From the NCBI GenBank assembly GCA_035578175.1, contig JAQMRL010000001.1, positions 58,241,553 through 58,305,552 of the forward strand: a stretch of 64,000 nucleotides of DNA, written 5' to 3'. A model generated the notes under the pieces. The model saw nothing but the letters and a program-made list of their open reading frames with translations, was not told the DNA's origin and made no database searches. Of the stretch, positions 54,771 through 64,000 are shown in pieces. This DNA is from Catonia carolina. Taxonomy: Eukaryota; Arthropoda; Insecta; Hemiptera; Achilidae. How positions within the stretch are numbered: the first letter of the stretch is position 1; each line of letters opens with the position of its first letter. Both the position numbers and the translations under genes were made by a program.

Positions 54771-54998
54771 ATGAATTCTAAAGTTTATAAGTGCTGTGGG
54801 GTCCCTCAGTGCGATATTTCATCACTTAAGAACCCGAATAAATTGTTTGTTCACGTGCCAAACAACAAAAAGATGAGATATAAGTGGTTTAATCTTGCCC
54901 GGCGAAATCCAAAAGATGTTCATCTACACTCTCATATTTACTTCTGTGAAGAAGTATTTCGAATATATTTATGGTGTGTGGCTTTATTTAACTTTTAA
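54771..54998 (+). pseudogene. THAP-domain exon of the P-like element
   Basis: From ATG 54771: CCGVPQC (residues 8-14) supplies the first zinc ligands, FVHVP (26-30) the conserved aromatic and Pro, KWF (38-40) the invariant Trp, and YFCEEVF (57-63) the C-terminal C-x2-H-F block, where the His is replaced by Val. THAP is a C2CH zinc DNA-binding domain used by P transposases and by host proteins. Loss of the last zinc ligand and the stop 12 codons later imply an inactive copy. The frame is open upstream to 54693, but the domain alignment favours 54771. The Helitron-like insert begins right after the stop. Confidence 0.65.
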
Positions 54999-55001
54999 TA
55001 T

Positions 55002-55312
55002 CTACAAACCATTTTTGAAGTTGAGGTTATATTTGTGTCTGAAATAAAAACTTTAATCAAATCAAATGTCTATTGTGGAACACAGGTAGTTATAAAACAG
55101 TCTTGATTCACTGTGACCTGTCATATATTGGCATACAATAGTTTAACGGCCATAACATCGATTAAAACCAGAAAATACATGCAAAATAAAACTTAATACA
55201 AAATTTAATCATTTATTATTCATTTTCTAGTTACCAAATGATATGGACAACTTTATGGAGTATCATATTATGGGTTCCGTGGCGCGAGGGAAAGTCGCGA
55301 GGGAACCGCTAG
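55002..55312 (+). mobile_element. Small Helitron-like insert (3' end clear, 5' end tentative)
   Basis: The 3' end has a GC-rich hairpin (55273-55307: GGTTCC...GGAACC outside, CGCGA...TCGCG inside) followed two bases later by CTAG with T at 55313. That is the Helitron signature of a short hairpin just before CTRR, inserted before T. The proposed 5' end is TCTACAAACC at about 55002, preceded by A, in line with A/T insertion. At about 310 bp it would be a nonautonomous element nested in the P-like transposon. The 3' end is well supported; the 5' end is inference. Confidence 0.5.
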
Positions 55313-55437
55313 TACATAATTACAAACAATAGTTTGATAACATAACCTCTAAACATCAAGTGCTTCTATTGAAAAAACATTGAATTTTTAAATTGTTGTT
55401 TTATCGAATGTTAATTAGTATTATATTTACATTGCAG

Positions 55438-55518
55438 TTTTAACATTTCGGAATTCTGCCGAACAGAAATCTTTGTTGGATGCTAAGAACTCTCCCAACA
55501 TTAATAAATCAACTCTAG
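55438..55518 (+). pseudogene. Candidate second exon of the P-like element
   Basis: It is flanked by TTACATTGCAG and CTAG/GTAAAT. Read with two leading bases the 81-nt segment is open: LTFRNSAEQKSLLDAKNSPN then INKSTL. No family motif is present. Position inside the P-like element suggests a transposase exon, but this rests on splice-site appearance only. Confidence 0.25.
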
Positions 55519-55912
55519 GTAAATTAGAGCTGTTTGCCTTGGTGAATCCTTGTTCCATAATTTTATTTGTTCACACAACACAAACTAATCAATTATCAAC
55601 AATAATCAACATAAATAATCAGGTAAAAACAGTTTAAAAGCGCAGTGGTCGACGAAATTTCCAAAAATTCACAAGATTTTTAAGTGACAGCGTAATAACA
55701 TGTAATGTTTATATGATCGTGACGTAATCGACTGTGATTGGTGTTCAATTCGGCATGGCGGAATGCTGTATTTTGTAGTTACATTTTATGAAATAATTAA
55801 ATAATCTCGTGTTAGAAGTTAAAATAAATATATTTTTCAGAATATATTTCTTCTATTTTAGTAAATAAATACATTATTTTAGGGATTCTTGCTTACAGTC
55901 ATCATGCCTATT

Positions 55913-58060
55913 TCTCCATTCTGACTGCAAAAAAATAAAAATGTTTCATTGTCGTGAAAAATAATATACGAATGACATGTTAAATTTTGGGATGGGATTG
56001 GGTGGGTTAAGCTACTGACGTAAATGGAGGCTGACCAGGCATTTGCTCAGAATAGTCATGTGAAACTATGTGAAAACCTTTACCAGGACAGCCATATCCA
56101 TTACTAATTAAATTCAAAAACATGTCTGATTTTCTTCACAAATTATTCACTTTAACAGTTCAATGCACATAAATCATAAAAGTGTGCTCTTATATAATGT
56201 GAAAGCTAATTCGTTAAAGAAAATGTGAATGTTTTTCTTAATTTTTTTAAATTAATTAACAGTTTGATTACAACAAAAACAATGAGACAATAATTAATAC
56301 AAAGAACGAACAATATAACTTACAAAAATAATATTTATGTAGACAAAACTGAAAACATTTTAAAATTAAAATAAATAATTTCAATAAAATACAAAAAAAA
56401 ACCATCAATCTCTTATCTGTGGCAAGGCCATTAACATTTAGCAAAAATAGGTAGGGCCTACGTGTAGACTACGTAAAAGTTTTAAATACGTAAATATAAA
56501 ATATTTTTATTATTTTATATATACATTTTGTATAGTTTACAAGAACTTAAGTCATTTTCAGAATTTTTATTAATATTTCTTTTTCCAATAAAATTATAGA
56601 TATTTGCAAAAGGTAGTTAATTCGTTAAACAAATCTGAAAAGAAAATTTATCATCATCTGAATATAGACTATTACAATTATTTGAAAAACTACTAACCGG
56701 CATTAAAATTCTTGTAAATTGCATAATTGTTCTCTGAGTTTTCCTTAACTTCAAGATTTGGTGAAAGCTGATGTTTTAATACAGCTACTTTACCCACATC
56801 AAACATACTACAACAATTTACCAGTTTAAAAAATTCTATCAGTTTACGAGAAATATGTAGTTTTCCAAATTTTTTTCAACCTTATAAGTAATATTCCACC
56901 GAAGATATTAACCTAGTACAAAGAAATTACAGGCTATTCAATTTTTATTTACGGAGATAAATTGCTACAAATTATTTTTAATTTACAAAGTGTACTCAGA
57001 TTAGCTATTATACGTTTCGGAAGAGTTTTTAATAATAAGGAATATCACAATTATTAATAAAATGTTTCTTATGTTATCAGGGGATAATCTCTTTTTAATG
57101 TCAGTTGGTTTTAGTAACTAGGAAAATTCTCCACCTAACGAAGTTTTGTATCTCAAAATTTTAAGTCGAGTAATGTGAGTTATCTACTTCACTAATACCA
57201 CCTAATTCATCCATTCAATCTTGCAACTCAGATTTGACTAAACTCAGAACAAAGTTACTTCTTTGAAACCTATTATCCGACTCATTTGTTTGCAATTCCA
57301 AAACTCCATGAATCCAAAATATCACAACTCTTCATCATTACGTTATGAGATGATTGTATCTAATACAATTTCTAGGGTTGCATCACAGAGTCGCTGTGAT
57401 AATTTGGTTTATAATTAAGATAATTACTTATTTAATCATACCCTGCAATTGATGAATACCCAAATAACTAAATCATCAAATAACGAAAATGAGAAAAAAT
57501 AAAAAAAGTGAAATAGGCCACGTCCACAAATTTTTAGTTGTTTCCGAAATTACTAGCAATTATTTATTATATACATCTTGTAAAAAATAAAAAAATTACC
57601 CGTGGGAGTCTTATTACTGAGGTTTGGTTTTCTTGAAATCATTCACTTCATTATTTCTCCCACCATCAAACAACGTAATCCTCAAGTTTATTAGTTGTGT
57701 GTGTATACAGTTGTAAATAATACTAATAAGTTTAAAAACATCTATTTTACTATGAAAATTCCTTGGTTTTATTTCAACATTTCCATTTTGTTCATCGGAA
57801 ACTCCAGTTTCTTATATGAGGCATTTTTAGAAATTTTTGCGGAGTTTTCTAGATGATGAACCGCAAGCCTATCACACTAATTCCCAACCTGGAGGACCAG
57901 TAATTTTCGTAATTCCATCTTCATAGACCTTCTCTACGACTTTAAGAGCGTAGTCTACCCTTGATTATCATTCAGAATTTACTCCCCTAGACTCTTCTAC
58001 CATAGAAACCGTTGATCATCTTCACATGTACCCAACACAGATACTACATTCCGTTTTGTA
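55913..58060. other. AT-rich noncoding stretch
   Basis: No gene is supportable. 56025-56092 shares a short block with 27838-27895 (see findings). A block at 57880-58060 is less AT-rich but not identified. Confidence 0.4.
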
Positions 58061-58063
58061 GTC

Positions 58064-58870
58064 AAAGAAAATTCGGAAAAAATCAGAGTAAAGGATTGGA
58101 AGGATGATACTGCAAATCATTCTTACCTACGGTGTAGAAACATGGGAATAGTCAGAAAGAAGATGGTTGTAGATGAACTTCCGGAGAAGAATTGGATCTC
58201 AAGGTTAGACCATATGAAGAATGAAGCAATCTGGGGAAAAGTAGAAAAGCCAAATAGTGAGTTAGATGAAATAGAAAGAAAGGCACTCTTGTAGTTGTAG
58301 CGACACACTCTATGTACTTTATATAGTTGAACTGATTGAAATGTACAATTTTCTAAATTCAAAAATGTTTATCATGACATAAGGTTATGTTATTTTTTTG
58401 TAGGCCTACAAAATGTTGAATAAATATCTTAAAACAAGAAATCATAATAATCTCAGTGTTGAACTGTAATATAAAAATAAATATTTCATTAGCTTAAAGT
58501 ATTATCCGAAAGTGAAAAATTTTTCTACTTGTGATTTGCGATTTATGATTTATAAACAATGAATAATTTATAATTCTATGTGTTTAACATTTAGTATATC
58601 AAAATATAAACAAGAACGTTTCATTCAAACTTTCATTATCATTTATAGAACTTGCATTGCTTTTTCAAAGCAAGCAAAATAACTTTACATAGTATCAAGC
58701 TCTGCGTCGAATGAATGAAGTCAGGTGGCTCAGCAGAGTGTAGAACTGGACGCTAACGGAGAGAAGGTAAAGAGGACGCCCAGCAAAAAAAGTGGATAAG
58801 TGGACTACTGGAGACAATGACCAGCGTAGCTCTGCAAGAGGGGTGATTGGATGAATAGAGACAATTTCCA
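58064..58870 (+). mobile_element. LINE ORF2 remnant split by a 354-bp insertion
   Basis: Left part: ILTYGVETW (about 58108-58142), MNFRRRIG and RLDHMKNEAIWGKVEK (about 58203-58250), ELDEIERKALL (to about 58295). Right part: MNEVRWLSRV (about 58713), NWTLTERR, RGRPAKKVDKW (about 58770-58800) and LLETMTSVALQEG (about 58805-58845). Together they follow the usual order of an insect LINE C-terminus. Between them the reading is lost over 58328-58681, a segment flanked by ACTTTATATAGT (58316-58327) and ACTTTACATAGT (58682-58693), which looks like a target-site duplication with one mismatch. Confidence 0.7.
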
Positions 58871-60030
58871 TTTAGGATGAAAAATCGGTAATAACGGCTT
58901 TAGAAATTCGCAAAATTCCTTTGGTTTCACACAATATACACTGTAATTTGACCTTTAATACATAAAGTTATAATGGTCGTCTAAGTGGTTAAGTAAACAA
59001 CGCTCTAGAATATTATTTCTACGTAGAATAACAAGTAGATGAGTTTGCTTTTTCATGACATGACCGAAGAAGACCTCCCAACGGAGGAACTTCGTAAAAT
59101 TATTTTATGTGTTGTATTGTAATTTTAAAATAAATCCGTTATTGTCCAAGATAGACACCATTCCAATTTTTACCTAATTTTTTTTTTGTCTTTTTTTTTG
59201 CCGCCATGACAGTTACTTTGGGAGTAAAAAGACGTACAAAAATGGTTGTGTCATTAAGACTTAATGACACAACGTTCAAAACTTAGTTTTGAATGAAATC
59301 ACAATAAGTCCAGTATATAAAGCAAAAAGGTGGATAACTTTTCTATCAGAAAATATTGACAAAAACCTGTTTGAATTGAAAAAACACTAACTGAACCCCT
59401 CCAAAAATGGTTACATTACAATTTATATTCACAAAAATCCAACTTTTATTCAAAATTTATAGTCAAGATAGAAAGTTGATAGATACACAGGTTGAAGCTA
59501 TTTTATCCCAAAATTTTAAAGTTGCAAGTTCGAATTTCGAACCACACAAAAGATATTTGCATTATTCGGATTTTTTATAATATACTTAAATTAAATTATA
59601 AAAAATACCACACACTTTTTATCGAATACTTCTATCTGGCTGCAATAATTCTAAAAGCCAATAGGAAACTCTTGTTTAATCTCAAAAATATATCATTATG
59701 GGTATTAATTTACAGACCTCGAGATGTGCAGAGCTTACATTAAAACGTCATATTTTCGTGATAAAGATATAAATCTTTTTAAACAAACACAATCGGCAAT
59801 ATACTACAAAAATTTCTTATTTGAGCCAGAGTAATACAATTATATTTTTTGTATATTGTTTTTACTGCAGTGATCGTAAAACGCAAAACGTATATTTTTT
59901 TGATCGTATGGTAATAAAATATTGATGGTTCCCTATTATCTATTAATAGTGCAAACGTAAACTCAGTAAGATTGTACGGCAGTAATTTTTTGTCTGAGTT
60001 CAGCGTTGCAGGCAATAACGAACAAATATT
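58871..60030. other. AT-rich noncoding stretch
   Basis: No supportable feature. The open frames at 59492-59743 (+) and 59779-60063 (-) show no domain. Confidence 0.4.
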
Positions 60031-60035
60031 TCCTG

Positions 60036-60240
60036 TCAAGTCCAGTTTGTTGAACCAAGGCACGTAGCCCGTGGTAGAGTTATGGTCCTGCTCTCAATCC
60101 GATCTGCCTCTCTCCCGCCTTTAGCATTGACGCGGCGTGCCGTCTCCAAACCATGGTTACCCCCTCTTAAGTAAGACACAATGCAGAGCACGGGCCACTC
60201 TTGAGAATCTTTTATTGGTCTTATTGAGCTCATCTGAATA
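60036..60240 (-). other. GC-richer island, unidentified
   Basis: This 200-bp block is clearly richer in G+C than its surroundings and carries a 65-codon minus open frame (SSIRPIKDSQEWPVLCIVSY, then RGGNHGLETARRVNAKGGRE). No domain, splice site or repeat signature is recognised. It could be a decayed mobile-element segment or an exon. Confidence 0.3.
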
Positions 60241-61060
60241 AGCTCTTAAAATGCTTTTGAAATTCCAACAAGCGGTTCGATAAGATGCCCATTATAATTC
60301 AGTTACGTTTGCTGTTCAGTCCTATAAAAGGTTCATTACAATAATAATAACGACGATGATGATAATAATAATAGCAAGCATTAGCGTCCGCTTCTAAAAT
60401 TTCTAGAATTTCAACAATATTTTATGGTTTGAGTTCTTCTAAATACTAAGACGTTATATTTCTCAGTCCAGTTCATAAATTCACAGCAGTTTTAATAATG
60501 TACAAACCAATTTTTTAAATACTTGAATACATTTTCTCTTACACAAAGAGACAGTTACATTGTTTGTTTGGCAAGAATTTTGTTACTGACAATGTTTACA
60601 GATGTATTTCCTTGCAATTGTAACTTACTTTGTAACAAGATACATTTCACATAGTGCTTTGGTAAATAATTGAAACTGGAAAACATAGCCTCAAGTCTAC
60701 AAAACAAAGTATTAATTTAAAGGTGTACATTTCTGAAATTGTTATCTAATCCAATAACAAAAGTTTACGATCGGATTTTCTTCCTACCGACATAACACAG
60801 TTTTTCTTATTGCCTCGTAAAATACATTTTTGTCTATTCTTAAAAATTTCTTCTTCGTCTTATTGTTTTTGAGAAAATATAAAGTTATTACTAAAAACCA
60901 CTATATTTATTTATTTAGCACTCTTATTATCCTAAAGTAACTTCGTGTTACTTGATGAATTCCACTGTTTCAGGATTAATAAACCGCAGTGAATATCAGT
61001 GAATATAATTACTGGTAGAATTATAGTTTTACGTTTTTGCGGGGTTCCTAAGGAATTAAT
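60241..61060. other. AT-rich noncoding stretch
   Basis: It holds a compound AAT/GAT microsatellite at about 60338-60375; otherwise nothing supportable. Confidence 0.45.
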
Positions 61061-61260
61061 CGCTTTCTTCGTCCTATGCCCCATCTTCTACCTTTCTAGT
61101 CACCCTCCCTACTAGATATATCACTTCTCTTTGATTTTCTGAATGGAAAAGGAAATCTGTTGGGGACCAACTGTCCGCTGCCATTCTTTGGACATGCCCA
61201 TAACATAACATACTTTCGGGAACACGCGTTTAAAGTTGCAATATCTGATTTTAGTGTACT
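61060..61260 (-). mobile_element. Probable LINE ORF2 C-terminal remnant
   Basis: The minus strand at about 61205-61180 reads GHVQRMA (frame-corrected; the plain frame gives MGMSKEWQRTVGP), the block that precedes the basic tail in many insect LINEs. Downstream is a frameshifted region with GRVTRKVEDG. A weaker continuation upstream on the minus strand reaches 61550 (YSPYLHNCWGLTNRLQNKQR). Moderate support from one good motif. Confidence 0.4.
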
Positions 61261-61595
61261 CCAGCAGCATAAGAAGGTTTATCTTCATCCTCTGCAATGA
61301 CTAATATTACATGAATATATTATGATATCCTGAGAATCGGTTCGTTGCCTTATTTCTTAATTTCTTACATGTTCCTAACCTGCTGGACTTTCGCAATGAG
61401 TCCATCTCTAAGCCTTTGTTTATTCTGGAGCCTATTTGTGAGCCCCCAACAATTATGTAGATATGGGCTGTAACACAAAATGTAGTCGTTAACTTCTTCG
61501 TCCTCATGAGTATTTTCAGGTTTATTTATTTCTGGACAAGTAAAATACAAACGCGTAAATATTAACGGAAAAATTAAAAAATTCTATAAACCGTT

Positions 61596-61770
61596 TCAGT
61601 GGTTTAGTTGGTAACCAACTCGTTTTCTTCCCAAGTTCGATTCCAAACCAGGGGTCTGGAAGTTAATCTGAGTGGTGTCATATTCTGAAAATGCACCATA
61701 AATTTTTTCTGGTCACTATATACAGTTAGCATTGCATTGCTAACAGCTGGAAAAATCGGCTATTATAACA
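61596..61770 (+). mobile_element. tRNA-headed SINE
   Basis: Box A TGGTTTAGTTGGTAACC (about 61601) and box B AAGTTCGATTCC (about 61634-61645) are at tRNA spacing. The body is ATCTGAGTGGTGTCATATTC and CTGGTCACTATATACAGTTA, ending near GCTGGAAAAATCGGC. Body sequence differs from the CCGTCTGCA family at 12296 and 36611. Confidence 0.7.
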
Positions 61771-62266
61771 AAATTAATGCTAGAGATACTTTTTAACAAA
61801 ATAATTTAGCTTCAGTTCACCTGGGTAGGTTTAAGTTCTTTAATTTAGTTCAAGTAAACCGTAAATTATTTTATGCCTGACACTGGAGGTAATGTTTCAA
61901 CATGCATAAACCATGGATATTGGAAGCTTCCTTAAACTTCGACGTTTAAGGAAGTTCGTACGGTCCTATATCGACAGTGTTAAAATTACCAATGCTTAGG
62001 TTTCTCAACAACCAGTTGATTTTTTTTTTATCTCAACTAGTTGAGATAGTCAAGCTATAACACCTCTCTTTTTCCGTCTGGAGTTAAAAACAATAAACAC
62101 CATTTGAGCTAACCTCGATGACGACATAGTACTACGTAACTACATAGATACTATAATGTAGTCATAGTATCATGAGCTACTAGTCAGAGTAGTTGGCCGC
62201 ATTGGCGTAACGATATTAGTTGATAGTAGTTGCCGCGTAACGATATGACTGTGTGAACGAATAAAG

Positions 62267-62753
62267 CTTCTCGACAAAATAAAAACGTATCCACCTAACT
62301 TAAGCCAACGTAAACTATCGGAACTAACTGGTGTACCAAAAATTACGATAGCTTGTATCGTGCTCCAGGAAAATAAAATACGCCAAGAGTGGGCATTAAA
62401 AGATCATGGAACATCTCAAAAAAGAAAACGGGAAGGAAGGATCCATTTTTTTGAGAAGCGTTGAATTAATGGTTCGCTATTGTAACTTTGTAAGGTATTA
62501 GTGTTAGGTCCAATGCTTAAAACCAAGGCAAAAAGTTTTGCTAGAAAGTTAATCATAGTTCTAAAACCCTTTTATTTTTTTCGTGTGTAGGCTATATGAA
62601 TAGAACTTCCACGTAAAATTAATGAATGTAATAATTTTAATAAAATACAGTATCGTATATGCCACATTTTACGAATTCGTTTATTAGGGCCAGCCGTTTA
62701 ATTGGGCCAAAATGCTCCGGTCCCGATGTGCCCCAATTATCCGGAATTGACTG
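62267..62753 (+). mobile_element. pogo/Tigger-type transposon remnant (CENP-B-like HTH and right TIR)
   Basis: From 62267 the + strand reads LLDKIKTYPPNLSQRKLSEL then TGVPKITIACIVLQENKIRQ and EWALKDHGTSQKRKREG, stopping at 62464. This is the N-terminal DNA-binding region of pogo/Tigger (CENP-B-like) transposases: helix-turn-helix, EEWA-type segment, then the basic TSQKRKREG linker. A -1 type frameshift later gives EALN.WFAIVTL. About 220 bp on, the right end TTATCCGGAATTGACTG (to 62753) is followed by TA, the usual pogo target. The region between is deleted; the left end was not found. Tc1/mariner superfamily by these features. Confidence 0.8.
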
Positions 62754-62755
62754 TA

Positions 62756-64000
62756 TAACTTTCAATGACTCCTCTCGCCACCACAATAGACCACTCCTAC
62801 TTTTCACAAGCCACATTAATTGGCTCTAACTAAATATGTTATTTGTTTTACATACATGATCGATGATATGCCAATAAACAGACTGCACACTCAATGCGAG
62901 ACGGGTAGTGACAGTATTTTCTGCGGAAGGGAGGTGGCAAGTTTACGCGCCATGTGAGCTGGCAGTATCAGTTGCACAGTTATAATCCATTTAAACCTAA
63001 TGGATTATTGTATGCTCATGGATGAATGTCATATTATGACCAGTGATAGCTGCTAGAAATCTGACCAGTCTAAAAGCCCAGGAAGTCAAGATGATCTTTG
63101 CGAAATATTTTAATAAATATTGGAAAATTTTTCACGTACTCAACTGTATGATGCTAATCAAGGTTATTTTGATTCAATTCTCGACAAGAAAAATTAAACT
63201 GACCGTGTTTTTAAAGGAGGCTACATAGTGAGCTTTCTTAAAAACCTAGTTTATTTTGACTTTCATTTAAAAAGTGAAAATCGACAGCCAAAATACACTT
63301 TGTCAGTCTTAAAATTACATTTTTAATAAACTCCATTCTTTTATTTTTTATAAATAAACCTCATGTTTTGTCAAAGTAACAACTTTTATATAATACATAA
63401 ACTTGTAAACAACTTTTAAAAAACTTTTCACACAAATAAATACAGCACTATATATACATTTATATTATATTCTGTCAGATAACGGAGAGTAACTCCAGTA
63501 GAAGGCAGAGGACACACTTTATGAAGAGGTAAAAGAGTGAGAGGTAAAGGAAACTGGAGATGAGATGACAAAGAAGAGGGGAAGGGGAGTGCATATTTAC
63601 TGATAAGGCTAGCTTGGCACGGCCTTCACCCCCCCCCATCCACTACAATTCCCCTTTAGTTCACTTCTGCCACTCTCGGCCACGTTGAATGTTTTATGAA
63701 CTGACTTGTCCAACTCTTACTTTTTTTATAGAAAAAAATCAGAGCTACATGGTAGGTCAGTCCACTATACATTTATATATATAGCTTTCTTTTACTTTGT
63801 TTATTTTTTAACTAACCAGATTCTTTGCATCGTAGTTTGTTACAAGTTATTTGTATTTTCAAATGGGTATGATGATATTGTGATGAATAGTGACGAAACT
63901 AAATTTGTTCTTTATTTTGTTACCAACAGAAGACAATTCTGTACAACATTATTACAAACACAAGCTTCATGACTTTAACAAAATAATTCCGTTTGCTGGT
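62756..64000. other. Noncoding stretch with a purine-rich tract
   Basis: 63480-63590 is strongly A/G-rich on the + strand, ending AAGAGGGGAAGGGGAG/TG; a C9 run lies at 63629-63637. This could be a polypurine tract next to an LTR start, but no retrotransposon coding region is seen. The 88-codon open frame at the right edge (63706-63972) has no motif. Confidence 0.35.

Larger units (their letters stand above)
54524..55906 (+). mobile_element. P-element-like transposon with THAP exon
   Basis: Both ends start with CATGATGACT reading inward (54524 on +, 55906 on -); the inverted match extends outward to AATAGG. Inside, further blocks match in inverted orientation: CATAAAATGTAA (left about 54581, right about 55790) and ACGTCAC..TCA.ATAAAC (left about 54696-54714, right about 55706-55724). 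Drosophila P-element ends begin CATGATGA, and P transposases carry an N-terminal THAP domain, as here at 54771. The copy is 1.38 kb, contains a Helitron-like insert, and lacks the catalytic region, so it is nonautonomous. No 8-bp target-site duplication is evident. Confidence 0.7.

Overview
The window is AT-rich (my impression is about 70% A+T). It has no operons, no ribosome-binding-site-led genes and no long open frames, but it has splice-signal-flanked exon fragments, microsatellites and many decayed transposable elements. This fits a large, repeat-rich animal genome. The Jockey-like and other LINE remnants, the tRNA-headed SINEs, the P-like THAP element and the Ly6-type exon point to an arthropod, most likely an insect. 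The species cannot be told from the sequence. Most of the window reads as intron or intergenic DNA.

Host coding content is very small. The best case is the terminal exon of a Ly6/three-finger, probably GPI-anchored, surface protein (28846-29003, + strand), with a polypyrimidine acceptor, the YCC..DGCN signature, a hydrophobic tail, a stop and nearby AATAAA signals. Weaker minus-strand exon candidates lie near 5068-5145 and 35289-35867.

Layout. Positions 1-440: end of a Jockey-like LINE ORF2. 2640-3440: a GC-rich island with a frameshifted Pro/Ala/Ser-rich reading frame and three tandem histone-type 3' stem-loops. 3640-4260: minus-strand LINE reverse transcriptase remnant with FADDQ. 9571-11501: a 1.9-kb terminal-inverted-repeat transposon with many copies of a GTGCTAACCC motif and minus-strand coding remnants. 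12296-12460, 15590-15712 and 36611-36786: tRNA-headed SINEs, the last with a clean target-site duplication. 21790-23300: two successive LINE 3' ends. 32030-32540: another LINE, minus strand. 37484-37785 and 53499-53838: two diverged copies of one inverted-repeat element. 44476-44646: a long (ATT)n array. 54524-55906: a P-element-like transposon with a THAP-domain exon, apparently split by a small Helitron. 58064-58870: a LINE split by a 354-bp insertion. 62267-62753: a pogo/Tigger-type remnant with a CENP-B-like helix-turn-helix and a right terminal inverted repeat.

The three observations most worth following are the triple histone-like stem-loop array, the P-like THAP element with its nested Helitron, and the 1.9-kb transposon with reiterated subterminal motifs. 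None of the transposon proteins seen here is intact. All domain calls come from reading translations by eye, not from searches.
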